Assembly: GCF_025452195.1 (NCBI RefSeq)
Contig: NZ_CP104969.1
Span: 142,001 to 206,000 of the forward strand
DNA: 64,000 nucleotides
Origin: Phyllobacterium zundukense
Lineage (GTDB): Bacteria > Pseudomonadota > Alphaproteobacteria > Rhizobiales > Rhizobiaceae
Reading direction: 5' to 3'
Shown: in pieces, positions 18,257 to 26,829 of the stretch
Layout of the letters: every line of letters begins with the position of its first letter
How positions within the stretch are numbered: the stretch's first letter is position 1
Program-made: the position numbers and the translations under genes
Notes under the pieces: model-generated
The model's input: the letters and a program-made list of their open reading frames with translations, nothing else
Databases searched by the model: none
What the model was told of the DNA's origin: nothing

Positions 18257-19153
18257 GTGAGCCGCAAAACCATCCTTCACATGCTGACACCACTTCGGCA
18301 AATGAGCCCATTCGACGTCAATATGGCGCTCGATGCAGGCTATGACGCCGTGGTTCCCTATACGGATGTCACCCTTGCCGATGTCGGCAATCTCGTCCAG
18401 GACGCGATTTTTTCGCGCCCGCCGGATGCGGGTGTTGCGACAGGCATCTTCCTTGCGGGCAAGGACGCGCCGACGGCGCTCGACATGCTCGATGCGGCGA
18501 AGAAAGCCATGGTGCCACCCTTCGAAATTTCGGTGTTTGCCGATCCGGCAGGCTCCTTCACCACGGCAGCGGCGATGGTCGCCAAGGTCGAAAAGGCGCT
18601 GATCAAGCACCATGACCGCGAATTGAACGGAACCTCGGTGGCGGTCTTCGGCGCGACGGGTGTCGTCGGCTATTGCACGGCGGTCATCGCGGCCGAACAG
18701 GGCGCGCGGGTGACGATCGTGGGTCATGATGGCATTGAGCGCGTGCAGGAGATTGCCGCGTCGATCAAGCAGCGCTTCGGCGTAACAGTCGAGCCTGCCG
18801 ACGGCTCGACTGAAGCCAAAAAGGCTGCAATCGTCGAGGGCACGGAAGTCGTGCTGGCGGCGGCGAAAGCTGGCATTCAGGTGATTTCGCAAGCGCAGCT
18901 CGGTTCTGCGGGCGGGCTGCTGGTCGCTGCCGATGTGAATGCAGTCCCGCCGGCGGGTATCGAGGGCTTGAAAGTCAATGCCAATGGCGAGCCGCTCGAT
19001 GCGACGCGAGCTGTCGGCATTGGTCCACTCTCCATCGGCAACGTCAAATACAAGACTCAAGCCGGTTTGTTCGAACAGATGATCAAGGCGCAAAAGCCGG
19101 TTATCTTTGATTTTCGGGACGCATTCACCCTTGCTCGCGACCTTGCCAAATAG
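18257..19153 (+). CDS. mtdB: NAD(P)-dependent methylene-H4MPT dehydrogenase
   Basis: A 298-residue protein with the methylene-H4MPT dehydrogenase start (KTILHMLTPLRQMSPFDVNMA), the substrate stretch AGYDAVVPYTDVTLADV and the nucleotide-binding loop VFGATGVVGYC at about residues 131-141. In methylotrophs MtdB oxidises methylene-H4MPT to methenyl-H4MPT in the cytosol. MtdA would act on both H4F and H4MPT; neighbourhood with mch and fae favours MtdB. The ribosome site is acagggagcgg. Immediately after the stop lies a terminal-inverted-repeat element. Confidence 0.92.
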   Translation: MSRKTILHMLTPLRQMSPFDVNMALDAGYDAVVPYTDVTLADVGNLVQDAIFSRPPDAGVATGIFLAGKDAPTALDMLDAAKKAMVPPFEISVFADPAGSFTTAAAMVAKVEKALIKHHDRELNGTSVAVFGATGVVGYCTAVIAAEQGARVTIVGHDGIERVQEIAASIKQRFGVTVEPADGSTEAKKAAIVEGTEVVLAAAKAGIQVISQAQLGSAGGLLVAADVNAVPPAGIEGLKVNANGEPLDATRAVGIGPLSIGNVKYKTQAGLFEQMIKAQKPVIFDFRDAFTLARDLAK

Positions 19154-19415
19154 GTCAGGACCCATTGATATGATCGAAATGGCGCCTGAAACGGCAAGAA
19201 GATGCGAGGAGAGGTGCGAAGGGCGGGGTCTTCCCCCCGGCCGAGCGGTTCGACACTGCAGCTTGCGGCCGTTTCGGCGTCCGCAGGATAGGGTCCATTT
19301 GCCCGGCAACTTCGTCGCAAAGGCTCGACAATGGATAGACATTGCCATCGCCTTTGCTCCTCGTATCCGAACAAATGGCCTCCTACCATTTGGATCAGAT
19401 CAATGAGTCCTGACC
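19153..19415. mobile_element. Candidate MITE-like element with 30-bp terminal inverted repeats
   Basis: Bases 19153-19182 and 19386-19415 are inverted copies of each other with 27 of 30 matches, starting ggtcagga and ending tcctgacc. The 263-bp unit lies exactly between the mtdB stop codon and the first codons of the ATP-grasp gene, whose ATG (19403) is inside the right repeat. It has no intact transposase frame. Size and ends suit a non-autonomous element moved by a transposase elsewhere; this is inference. Confidence 0.6.
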
Positions 19416-20524
19416 CTAATCCCGCGATCCTGATCGCCGCGATTTCCGGACGCTCTCTCGCAGCGGCGGCGCGGCGTGCCGGTTTCCGGCCACTGGTAGC
19501 CGACCTTTTCAACGACGCCGATACGCTGGCACTGGCGGAGCGCGCGTTGAAGCTTTCCGGCAGCCTGCAGGGCGGGATCGATGAGGAACGGATCACCCGG
19601 ACGCTGGCTGAACTTGCTGGCAACGACCAGCCGGTGGCCGTGATCTACGGCTCGGGTTTCGAGCGCAGGCCGGAGATGATCGAGGCGATTTCACGCCAGT
19701 TCCAGATCGCCGGCAACACCGCGAAAACGGTCCGCCTGGTGAAGGATCCGGCCCGTCTGGCACAGCTGTGTTCCGAGCTCTCGATACCGCATCCCGATAT
19801 TCGCTTCGATGCGCCGGAACATCCGCAAGACTGGCTGACCAAGCTCGCCGGCGGTGCAGGTGGGTCGCATGTAAAGCCCGCCAATGGCAATGGGTCGGGA
19901 CACGAGCATTATTTCCAGCGCTTCATTCCGGGCAGGAACCTTTCCGCGCTGTTTCTCGCCGACAGGCAGGAGGCGCACATTGTGGGCTTCAGCCGGCAAT
20001 GGTCGTCGCCTTCGAAGCACACGCCATTTCGCTATGGCGGCGCGGTACGACTGCGGCGCTATGACAAGAACAAGGCAGCGCAGATCGAGGAATGGCTGAC
20101 GGCGTTGACCAAGCGCACCGGCCTTGCCGGGCTCAACAGCGCCGATTTCATCGATGGCGATGCCGGCCTCAATCTGATCGAGATCAATCCGCGCCCCGGC
20201 GCGACGCTCGACATTTTTGATAGCGATAAAACACCGCTTCTGCGCCAACACTTACGCGCCGTCATAGGATCCAACATAACCTTGCCCGCCTACAAGGGCT
20301 CGACCGCTTCGGCGATCGCCTATACGGCGAAAGCAATCAGCGCCTTTCCGAAAATCGACTGGCCGGCGCTGACGGCGGATCATCAGATGTCAGGAACGAC
20401 ACTTGAAGCAGGCGACCCTGTCTGCACGGTTTTTGCCACGGCTCCCTCCGCTGCAGCAGCGATGCGCGCCGTGAAGAGCCGCGTCAAGGAGCTCGCGGTT
20501 AACTGGAGGGGGGATTTTCCATGA
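19403..20524 (+). CDS. ATP-grasp domain protein of the H4MPT cluster
   Basis: A 373-residue protein with an N-terminal Rossmann-like part (ILIAAISGRSLAAAARRAGF) and an ATP-grasp region from about residue 110: the GGAGGSHVKPANGNGSGHEH loop near 150-170 and the metal-binding end LNLIEINPRPGATLDIFD at about 255-272. ATP-grasp enzymes ligate a carboxylate to an amine or thiol. A homologue beside mch is a constant member of methylotroph H4MPT clusters, where it is thought to serve cofactor synthesis; the reaction is unknown. It overlaps mch by four bases. Its start lies within an inverted repeat, so the ribosome site (ggatcag) may be acquired. Confidence 0.8.
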   Translation: MSPDPNPAILIAAISGRSLAAAARRAGFRPLVADLFNDADTLALAERALKLSGSLQGGIDEERITRTLAELAGNDQPVAVIYGSGFERRPEMIEAISRQFQIAGNTAKTVRLVKDPARLAQLCSELSIPHPDIRFDAPEHPQDWLTKLAGGAGGSHVKPANGNGSGHEHYFQRFIPGRNLSALFLADRQEAHIVGFSRQWSSPSKHTPFRYGGAVRLRRYDKNKAAQIEEWLTALTKRTGLAGLNSADFIDGDAGLNLIEINPRPGATLDIFDSDKTPLLRQHLRAVIGSNITLPAYKGSTASAIAYTAKAISAFPKIDWPALTADHQMSGTTLEAGDPVCTVFATAPSAAAAMRAVKSRVKELAVNWRGDFP

Positions 20525-21474
20525 GGGACGGTCATGCCTATCTGAACAGAAACGCGCAACGCATAGCCGACAGCATGATCGAGGATGCGGACCGGCTCGG
20601 CGTCAGTCACAGTCGCGGAAGCCTTGGCGAGCATTTGATCGATGCGGGCGCGGACAGTCCGGGCGGCATTGAAGCTGCTCTGCGTATCGTCGAAATCTGC
20701 CTCGGCGGGCTCGGAACCGTGTCGGCAGGGCTGAGCTCGGGCAAGTGGCCCTATTCGGTCGATGTCCGCTCGTCGCAACCGGTTCTCGCCTGCCTCGCCA
20801 GCCAGTATGCCGGATGGAATCTCTCGCACGAAAAGTACTTCGCCATGGGTTCCGGTCCGGTGCGCGCTCTGGCAAGGGTGGAGCCGCTTTTCGAGGAAAT
20901 CGCCTATCGCGAACCGGAGGCTGAATCATCGGTGATCGTGCTTGAAACCTCAACCCCGCCGCCCGGTGCAATCATCGAGAAGGTGTCGAAGGCGACAGGG
21001 CTCGCGCCTGACAAGCTGACCTTCATCTATGCTCCAACACAAAGCCTGACGGGCGCCGTGCAGATTGTCGGGCGCGTGCTCGAAGTCGCGCTGCACAAGG
21101 CGCACGACCTCAAATTCCCGCTGGGTGATATTGTCGATGGTGCGGGCCGCGCGCCGATCCCCGCGCCGCATCCTGACTTCCTGCAAGCCATGGGACGGAC
21201 CAACGATGCCATCATCTATGGCGGAACCGTCCAGCTTTTCGTCAAGGGCAGCGCTGAAGCGGCGCGCAACCTGGCGGAGCAACTGCCGAGCCACACGTCT
21301 CGCGACCATGGCCAGCCGTTTGCCGATATTTTCAAGAAGTTCAAAGGGGATTTCTATGCCATCGATCCGCGCTTGTTCAGCCCCGCCGAGGTGATCGTTA
21401 CAGCGATCGAAACCGGTGATACGTTCCGCCACGGCGGAATTCACAATGCAATGCTGGAACAATCCCTGGGCTGA
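20521..21474 (+). CDS. mch: Methenyl-H4MPT cyclohydrolase
   Basis: A 317-residue protein matching Mch over its full length: LNRNAQRIADSMIEDADRLGV at the start, then AGLSSGKWPYSVDVRSSQPVLACLASQYAGW-type sequence at about residues 65-100, and GRTNDAIIYGGTVQLFV near 230. Mch hydrolyses methenyl-H4MPT to formyl-H4MPT in the cytosol, the step between MtdB and Fhc. Start is the ATGA overlap with the ATP-grasp gene. It is followed by a palindromic repeat that separates it from the next gene. Confidence 0.94.
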   Translation: MRDGHAYLNRNAQRIADSMIEDADRLGVSHSRGSLGEHLIDAGADSPGGIEAALRIVEICLGGLGTVSAGLSSGKWPYSVDVRSSQPVLACLASQYAGWNLSHEKYFAMGSGPVRALARVEPLFEEIAYREPEAESSVIVLETSTPPPGAIIEKVSKATGLAPDKLTFIYAPTQSLTGAVQIVGRVLEVALHKAHDLKFPLGDIVDGAGRAPIPAPHPDFLQAMGRTNDAIIYGGTVQLFVKGSAEAARNLAEQLPSHTSRDHGQPFADIFKKFKGDFYAIDPRLFSPAEVIVTAIETGDTFRHGGIHNAMLEQSLG

Positions 21475-21502
21475 GAATGTCGTATATGGATAGTGTAGAT
21501 CA

Positions 21503-21679
21503 CCCCCCTCTGTCCTGCCGGACATCTCCCCCTTGGTGGCAGGGGTATCGCAGATGCACCCCCACCCGCAGCTTCGCTGCGACCTCCCCCATCAAGGGGG
21601 AGGTGGGAGATGCCACGCGCCTCTTTACCCTCCCCTTGATGGGGAGGGTGGGGGAGATGTCCGGCAGGACAGAGGGGGG
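21503..21679. repeat. Palindromic intergenic element with perfect 30-bp inverted ends
   Basis: Bases 21503-21532 (starting ccccccctc-like, ending atctccccc) and 21650-21679 are perfect inverted copies. Inside are two further small hairpins (tcccccatcaaggggga and tccccttgatgggga). The same modules occur scattered at 11711-12075. The element sits between mch and the glutamate-ligase-like gene. Its right end, gaggggggtt, lies 7 bases before the next start codon and could act as ribosome binding site. Confidence 0.8.
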
Positions 21680-21685
21680 TTGGAA

Positions 21686-22600
21686 ATGACCGATACGATA
21701 CTGATCCTTTCTGACCGGCCCGACCGCCAGGTGAAACAGTTGCGCGCCTCGTTGCGAAAGCTCGGGTTCAACGTCCTGGCGCTGCCGCTGGTGGATATCG
21801 GCTTCGACAGCCGCTATCTCTCCGGCATTGCGATCCCGCGCATGAACGGCGCCCTGCCCGCAGCAGTGATCGTGCGCTCGATTTCCTCGGGTACATTCGA
21901 GGCGATCACCCGCCGTCTCGGCATCCTGCACGCTTTTGCCCATCTTGGTGTTCCGGTGTGGAACTCGGCCAAGGCCATCGAGCGCTGCGTCGATAAATCC
22001 ACCACCACATTCCTGCTGGCACAGGCAGGACTGCCAACGCCGGAAACCTTTGCGGTGGAAAGCGTTGCCAATGCCCGCCTGGTCGCGACTCGCGAGCTTG
22101 TGCACGGTCCACTGGTACTGAAGCCGCTGTTCGGCTCTCAAGGCAAAGGCATTCGCCTGATCCGCAGCATCGAGGACCTGCCGGAGCCGGAAGAAGTCGA
22201 TGATGTCTATTATCTGCAGCGCTTCGTGGCACGCCCTGGACCGCCTTACTGCGACTATCGCGTTTTCACCTGCGATGGCGAAGTGTTGGGCATGATGGCG
22301 CGGCGGGCCGAAGGATGGATCACCAATATCGCCAAAGGAGCGAAGGCGGAGGCTGTCGAAGGGCCGTTGCGCGCCAAGCTCGAAAGCCTCGCGCTCGCGG
22401 CTTCCGCAGCCATCGGCACCGATTTCGCCGGTATAGACATTATTCCGGCGGCGGATGGCAAATTGCTTGTCCTTGAGGTCAACAGCATGCCCGCCTGGAC
22501 AGGGCTGCAATCCGTCGTTCCCGTGCGCATTGCCGATTGCATCGCCAATGCGCTGGCGGCTTGGATCGAGGACGAACTCGACGAAAGACCGGCGGCGTGA
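21686..22600 (+). CDS. RimK/MptN-type ATP-grasp ligase
   Basis: A 304-residue ATP-grasp protein of the RimK alpha-L-glutamate ligase group: substrate-binding N-terminus, WNSAKAIERCVDKSTTTFLLA near residue 95, GPLVLKPLFGSQGKGIRLI near 140-158, and the metal-binding ending LLVLEVNSMPAWTGLQ near 268. In archaea MptN adds glutamate to tetrahydromethanopterin; the methylotroph homologue, known as an H4MPT-cluster gene, probably modifies the cofactor in a related way. The start at 21686 is chosen because homology begins there. It overlaps the CitG-like gene by four bases (GTGA). Confidence 0.82.
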   Translation: MTDTILILSDRPDRQVKQLRASLRKLGFNVLALPLVDIGFDSRYLSGIAIPRMNGALPAAVIVRSISSGTFEAITRRLGILHAFAHLGVPVWNSAKAIERCVDKSTTTFLLAQAGLPTPETFAVESVANARLVATRELVHGPLVLKPLFGSQGKGIRLIRSIEDLPEPEEVDDVYYLQRFVARPGPPYCDYRVFTCDGEVLGMMARRAEGWITNIAKGAKAEAVEGPLRAKLESLALAASAAIGTDFAGIDIIPAADGKLLVLEVNSMPAWTGLQSVVPVRIADCIANALAAWIEDELDERPAA

Positions 22601-23460
22601 CCGCGACGCGCGAACAGATAAGGCGCGCCTATATCGACGCCTGCTATCAGGAGATCGACGCACTGAAACCCGGCAATGTGCACCGTTTTGCCGATGGTCA
22701 CCGCATGAGCGCCGAGCAATTTTTCGAAAGCGCGCAGGCTTCATCGCAGGCCGTGACGGACCCTGCCCTTTCCACCGGACAACGCATTCTTGCCGCGGTC
22801 AGGGAGACGCGTCGCAAGGTCGGAACCAACACCAATCTCGGCATCCTGCTTTTATGCGTTCCCCTGGCCAAGGCGGCGGCAAATGGTGGGGAGGACCTGC
22901 AAGGCGGCCTTGCTACGGTCCTTGAAAAACTGGACGTCGACGATGCGCGCGATGTCTTTTCGGCGATCATGCTGGCGCAGCCCGGTGGCCTCGGCTCCGC
23001 ACCCAGACATGATGTCTCGACTGTCCCGCAAGTGTCACTGCTGGAAGCGATGGGCGAAGCGGCGGACCGCGACATGATCGCCCGGCAATATGTCACCGGA
23101 TTTGCCGATATCTTTGACGGAGGGCTGAAGGCTTACAATGCTGCTGCAGATCGGGGCGAGCGCGAGATGTGGCCGGTCGTTTTCACCTATCTGTTTTTCC
23201 TTTCGGCCTTTCCCGACAGCCATATTGTCCGGAAACACGGCGGTGCAATTGCCGGAAAAACACAAAAGCAAGCGCAACAAATTCTGACGCGGGTCGAAGG
23301 CCTCAACGATGGAAAAGAGCGCGAAAAATTGCTTCTTGCTTTCGACGCCCAATTGAAAGCCGACAACATCAATCCCGGAACCTCCGCAGACCTGACAGTC
23401 GCCACGCTTTTTACGTTCTATCTCAACTTGGCCTTGCATAATGACGAGGTAAATGCTTGA
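22597..23460 (+). CDS. Triphosphoribosyl-dephospho-CoA synthase (CitG/MdcB)-like protein
   Basis: A 287-residue all-helical protein related to CitG/MdcB, with the family blocks ALKPGNVHRFADGHRMS at about residues 18-34, GTNTNLGILLLCVPLAKA near 74-91 and DSHIVRKHGG near 206. CitG joins ATP and dephospho-CoA to make a prosthetic-group precursor. In methylotroph H4MPT clusters the homologue is needed for C1 metabolism, but its reaction is not known; transfer of a ribosyl-phosphate unit during cofactor synthesis is a fair guess. The start is a GTG in a GTGA overlap with the ATP-grasp gene. Confidence 0.8.
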   Translation: MTATREQIRRAYIDACYQEIDALKPGNVHRFADGHRMSAEQFFESAQASSQAVTDPALSTGQRILAAVRETRRKVGTNTNLGILLLCVPLAKAAANGGEDLQGGLATVLEKLDVDDARDVFSAIMLAQPGGLGSAPRHDVSTVPQVSLLEAMGEAADRDMIARQYVTGFADIFDGGLKAYNAAADRGEREMWPVVFTYLFFLSAFPDSHIVRKHGGAIAGKTQKQAQQILTRVEGLNDGKEREKLLLAFDAQLKADNINPGTSADLTVATLFTFYLNLALHNDEVNA

Positions 23461-23613
23461 ATTTCCCCAGCGGATTTCGTCCGCTGCTATCTGGCCAACC
23501 GACCCCGCTCGAAGGGTGCTGTGAACAAGGATAGCTGTCCATCGAGAGTCGTGTCTCGAGGTACGGCGTCTTTGGACAAACCATTGGGAAAACGGTTTAG
23601 GAGGAAATTGGCC

Positions 23614-24120
23614 GTGGCAAAAATCAATAAGGTTATGGTTGGCGAATCGCTCATCGGCGATGGAAATGAAGTCGCGCATATCGATCTTCTGATCGGACCG
23701 CGTGGCAGTGCTGTCGAGACGGCATTCTGCAATGCATTGACGAACAACAAGGACGGGTTCACCTCCCTTCTTGCGGTTATTGCGCCGAATATGGCGTGCA
23801 AGCCGAATACGATTTTGTTCAACAAGGTTACGATCAAGGGCGCCAAACAGGCGGTCCAGATGTTCGGACCTGCGCAGCATGCAGTGGCTAAAGCAGTTCA
23901 GGACAGTGTTGCCGATGGCACCATTCCAGCGGACGAAGCCGACGATCTGTTCATCTGCGTCGGCGTCTTCATCCATTGGGAAGCAGAAGACGATGCGAAG
24001 ATCCAGGATTTCAACTATCGTGCGACCAAGGAAGCGCTTCAGCGCGCAGTGACGGGCAAGCCGACTGCCGCCGAAGCAACCGCACAGCGCGATTCAGTCA
24101 AGCATCCATTCAGCGCTTAG
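23614..24120 (+). CDS. fae: Formaldehyde-activating enzyme
   Basis: A 168-residue protein matching Fae throughout: [20 protein letters not shown] at the N-terminus (with the catalytic His), [19 protein letters not shown] near residue 50 and [15 protein letters not shown] near 108. Fae condenses free formaldehyde with H4MPT in the cytosol, the entry step of the pathway. The start is a GTG at 23614, nine bases after a perfect aggagg; the upstream in-frame extension has no family likeness. A strong hairpin follows. Confidence 0.94.
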   Translation: MAKINKVMVGESLIGDGNEVAHIDLLIGPRGSAVETAFCNALTNNKDGFTSLLAVIAPNMACKPNTILFNKVTIKGAKQAVQMFGPAQHAVAKAVQDSVADGTIPADEADDLFICVGVFIHWEAEDDAKIQDFNYRATKEALQRAVTGKPTAAEATAQRDSVKHPFSA

Positions 24121-24208
24121 ACACGAGACAACCCCGCACAGAGCACACCCTCTGTGGAACCGGAGGGTCTGTTGCGCCGGTTGGCAAAAAGTCTGGGCTT
24201 CTAGACAT

Positions 24209-24233
24209 GAAGAAGGGGGACACCCCCTTCTTC
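24209..24233. terminator. Strong hairpin between convergent fae and HisA-like genes
   Basis: A perfect 11-bp stem (24209-24219 with 24223-24233) with a 3-base loop lies between the fae stop and the stop of the opposing gene. It can end transcription from both sides. No T-run of note follows on the plus strand. Confidence 0.65.
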
Positions 24234-24240
24234 CACTGCT

Positions 24241-24948
24241 TCATCCCCGATATTCATTCTGCATCAGAGACGCGACCGCCTCGGGTGTCAGCGCACCGCT
24301 ATGCAGCGCCGTTGCGACGAGTGCAGCCGAGATGCCGATAGCTTGCAACCGCTCGAGATCGTGCACACCGCGAACCCCGCCGGCGGCTATTACCACACGG
24401 TCGCCAGCGCGACGCTTGATCTCTGTCAGCCGTTCGAAATCCGGACCGGAATTGGCCCCGATGCGGCCAAGCGTCATGACGATAATGCGCGATGGCCAGT
24501 TGCTTGCGTTTTCAAGAATGGATGGGGGACCAAGGAACGCATCGCCCCGAAAATCCAGCGAGAGAACGAGACGCGGGTTGGAGTGGCAGGCCTCCAGCAA
24601 CGATGGATCAATTTGGGATTCGGAGCCAAGCACGGGCCAGATGCCATCTGTCGCAAGAGCGGTTTCCAGTTGCTCCCGATCGTTGAAACCGGCGTCGAGC
24701 CAGATATCGGCGTTCGATAATAATGGCTGCAATCGGTCCAGAGAACTTGCCCGGCGGCGCTCTATCGCATCGAGATCAGCGATATAAAATGTGGAGAACG
24801 GATAGAGCGAACGAAGGCCCGCAGCGACATCGAGTATATCGGCGGTTGGGCTAAGCGGTGTTTCGATGGGGCGGTAGGAATCGCGATCGCCCAGGCGCGC
24901 GCGGACCACGAGACCATCTTTTATGTCGAGTACCGGAATGATATGCAC
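24241..24948 (-). CDS. HisA/HisF-family TIM-barrel protein of the H4MPT cluster
   Basis: A 235-residue protein beginning HIIPVLDIKDGLVVRARLGDRDSYRP, typical of HisA-like barrels, with the phosphate-binding AAGGVRGVHDLERL block near residue 183. It is not the histidine-pathway enzyme by context: it lies among H4MPT genes, as its homologues do in other methylotrophs and methanogens. Its role is probably in cofactor synthesis; the reaction is unknown. The likely start is GTG (24946-24948), since homology begins there; the frame stays open further upstream. The start is only 27 bases from that of the divergent gene, so promoters must overlap coding sequence. Confidence 0.78.
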   Translation of the reverse strand: MHIIPVLDIKDGLVVRARLGDRDSYRPIETPLSPTADILDVAAGLRSLYPFSTFYIADLDAIERRRASSLDRLQPLLSNADIWLDAGFNDREQLETALATDGIWPVLGSESQIDPSLLEACHSNPRLVLSLDFRGDAFLGPPSILENASNWPSRIIVMTLGRIGANSGPDFERLTEIKRRAGDRVVIAAGGVRGVHDLERLQAIGISAALVATALHSGALTPEAVASLMQNEYRG

Positions 24949-24975
24949 GGGTATGATCCAAGGAACGATGCGCCC

Positions 24976-26046
24976 ATGAAATCCCGATTTGCCAACGAAG
25001 GAAAGACACTTATTACCGGCTGGGATATCGGCGGCGCTCATCTCAAGATGGCGCAGTGCCGGGATGGCGAGATCATCTCGGCGAAAATCTTCAAGACGCC
25101 GCTCTGGCTCGGGCTGGAACAGACGCGTGAGGCATTACGGGAGATCGATGAGCTGCGGGGCGAAGGCAACACCAATGTCTTCACCATGACCGGCGAATTG
25201 TCCGATACATTCACCTCGCGCGAGGCGGGAATTGCCGGCCTGCTGGACTTCATCGAGATGGAATTCGGAGCCGGTAATACGCTGATATATGCGGGCCGGT
25301 CGGGCTTTTGCGACCTCAGCACGGCGCGCAGCCTTGGCAGCGATATCGCTTCCGCCAATTGGCACGCCACCGCAAGCCTGAGCGCAAAGCTGGCGGGCAC
25401 CGGTCTATTCGTCGACATGGGCTCAACGACCACCGACATTCTTGCGTTCAAGGATAGCGTGCTGGTCAATGACGGATATTCCGATGCGGAGCGGCTTTTG
25501 ACCGGCGAGCTGGTCTATACGGGGTTTGCCCGTTCCGCGCTGATCGGCATCGCCGCGCTGGTTCCGGTGCGCGGGCACATGACGCCGTTGATGAACGAAT
25601 ATTTCGCCAATACCGCCGATCTCGGCCGCGTTCTCGGCACGCTGGACGAGGCGGATGACAAATATCCTTCAGCGGACCGCCTGCCAAAGACCGTCGCGGG
25701 TTCAATTCAGCGCTTGGCGCGCATGGTCGGGCGCGACAGCGGCGATCTTGAAGAGGATGAATGGATCGATATTGCGCGCTGGTTCAGCGAACAGCAGCTG
25801 CGTATGATCCACGACGGCGCGTTCCGGGTGGCCCGCAAGCTGGATCAGGCTGCGCCGGTCATCGGAGCAGGTATCGGGCGGCCGCAAATCAGGCAGTTGG
25901 CGAAACGCATGGATCGCCCTTACGTGGATTTCGGTTCGTTGGTTCCTGCCACCGACGACGCTCGCGACGATGCCAGCAAGGCAGCGCCGGCGGCGGCCGT
26001 CGCGTTGTTGGGGTCAATTTACTTAGATCACCAAACTGCCGCCTAG
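24976..26046 (+). CDS. H4MPT-linked C1 transfer pathway protein (hydantoinase/ASKHA-like)
   Basis: A 356-residue protein with an actin-like ATPase signature: ITGWDIGGAHLKMAQ at about residues 13-27 and GLFVDMGSTTTDILAF near 138-153. It is the family annotated as H4MPT-linked C1 transfer pathway protein, related to hydantoinase/oxoprolinase A. It occurs only with H4MPT genes; the reaction is unknown, possibly an ATP-dependent step in methanofuran or H4MPT synthesis. The start at 24976 has an aagga site; an ATG at 24943 is an alternative. The downstream toxin-antitoxin pair is unrelated. Confidence 0.82.
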   Translation: MKSRFANEGKTLITGWDIGGAHLKMAQCRDGEIISAKIFKTPLWLGLEQTREALREIDELRGEGNTNVFTMTGELSDTFTSREAGIAGLLDFIEMEFGAGNTLIYAGRSGFCDLSTARSLGSDIASANWHATASLSAKLAGTGLFVDMGSTTTDILAFKDSVLVNDGYSDAERLLTGELVYTGFARSALIGIAALVPVRGHMTPLMNEYFANTADLGRVLGTLDEADDKYPSADRLPKTVAGSIQRLARMVGRDSGDLEEDEWIDIARWFSEQQLRMIHDGAFRVARKLDQAAPVIGAGIGRPQIRQLAKRMDRPYVDFGSLVPATDDARDDASKAAPAAAVALLGSIYLDHQTAA

Positions 26047-26084
26047 ACCTGCGGGACCCTTGTCACGGCCCATTTTTCCTTTAT

Positions 26085-26105
26085 ATATGACCACTAGGGT
26101 CATAT
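26085..26105. promoter_or_regulatory. Perfect 8-5-8 palindrome, probable antitoxin operator
   Basis: The arms atatgacc and ggtcatat flank actag. The palindrome lies 14 bases upstream of the antitoxin start and overlaps the likely promoter (ttatatat). Phd-type antitoxins bind such palindromes to repress their own operon. Confidence 0.65.
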
Positions 26106-26118
26106 GGAGCATATCCCG

Positions 26119-26364
26119 ATGAAAGAGATTCAGTTGAAGGATGCCAAGGCAACGTTCTCACATGTCATCGACGACGCTGTTGCCGGGGAAACCGCCGTCA
26201 TTACACGTCACGGCAAGCGCGAGGCTGTGATCATCAGCTATAGCGAATATGAACGGTTGAGCCGAGTCCCTTCGCTTGGCTGGCTGCTTACCAATTCACC
26301 TTTGGAGGATGGCGATCTGCCCGAACGCAAGCCTGCGAAGGCTTTGCACCGCTCAGCATTCTGA
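26119..26364 (+). CDS. Phd/YefM-type antitoxin
   Basis: An 81-residue protein with the Phd fold signature: IQLKDAKATFSHVIDDAVAGE at the start, then AVITRHGKREAVIISYSEYERL near residues 30-51. It neutralises the adjacent PIN toxin by its C-terminal tail and represses the operon by its N-terminus. The start at 26119 is preferred over the ATG at 26104 because the latter lies inside the operator palindrome; a tggag site precedes 26119. Three bases separate it from the toxin gene. Confidence 0.85.
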   Translation: MKEIQLKDAKATFSHVIDDAVAGETAVITRHGKREAVIISYSEYERLSRVPSLGWLLTNSPLEDGDLPERKPAKALHRSAF

Positions 26365-26366
26365 TC

Positions 26367-26810
26367 GTGTATCTCCTCGACACGAATGTTGTCAGCTTGC
26401 TTGCACCGGCAGTGCGCAGGACAGAAGCTGACGAGAAAGTCGTTGAGTGGGTTCTTCGCAGATCGGCGGATCTGTGGCTGTCAGTCATCACGGCCGCGGA
26501 AATAGAAGATGGAATAGCGAATGCCGCCCGCAAAGGCGCCACACGAAAATCGCGCCACCTTGAAGAGTGGTGGGGAGAGATCCGTCATTATTACGGGAAC
26601 CGTATTCTGCCGCTGGACCTCGATACCGCAAGAATCACCGGGCATCTGATGACAATAGCGCGTGCGGCAGGTGTCAGCCCAGGCTTTGAGGATATTGCGA
26701 TCGCGGCAACCGGACAGAGAAATGATCTGACCGTGCTAACGGTCAACGAAAGGGACTTCAGACCGCTCGGCGTCAAGTATCAGAATCCGTTCAGTACGTT
26801 GCCCAGTTAG
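26367..26810 (+). CDS. VapC-type PIN domain toxin
   Basis: A 147-residue PIN-domain ribonuclease. Acidic active-site positions are visible: YLLDTNVVS (Asp5), TAAEIEDGI (Glu about 44) and PGFEDIAIAATG (Asp about 113), with NERDF at about 127. Such toxins cleave RNA when the antitoxin is degraded. The start is GTG. The pair sits in the gap between convergent H4MPT genes, the usual place for a horizontally moved module, next to a palindromic repeat. Confidence 0.87.
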   Translation: MYLLDTNVVSLLAPAVRRTEADEKVVEWVLRRSADLWLSVITAAEIEDGIANAARKGATRKSRHLEEWWGEIRHYYGNRILPLDLDTARITGHLMTIARAAGVSPGFEDIAIAATGQRNDLTVLTVNERDFRPLGVKYQNPFSTLPS

Positions 26811-26829
26811 CAGGGTTCAGCTTTTGACG

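Noticed and set aside
24241..24948. Histidine biosynthesis enzyme hisA
   Set aside because: No his genes nearby; context is entirely H4MPT, and the family has a separate C1-linked branch.
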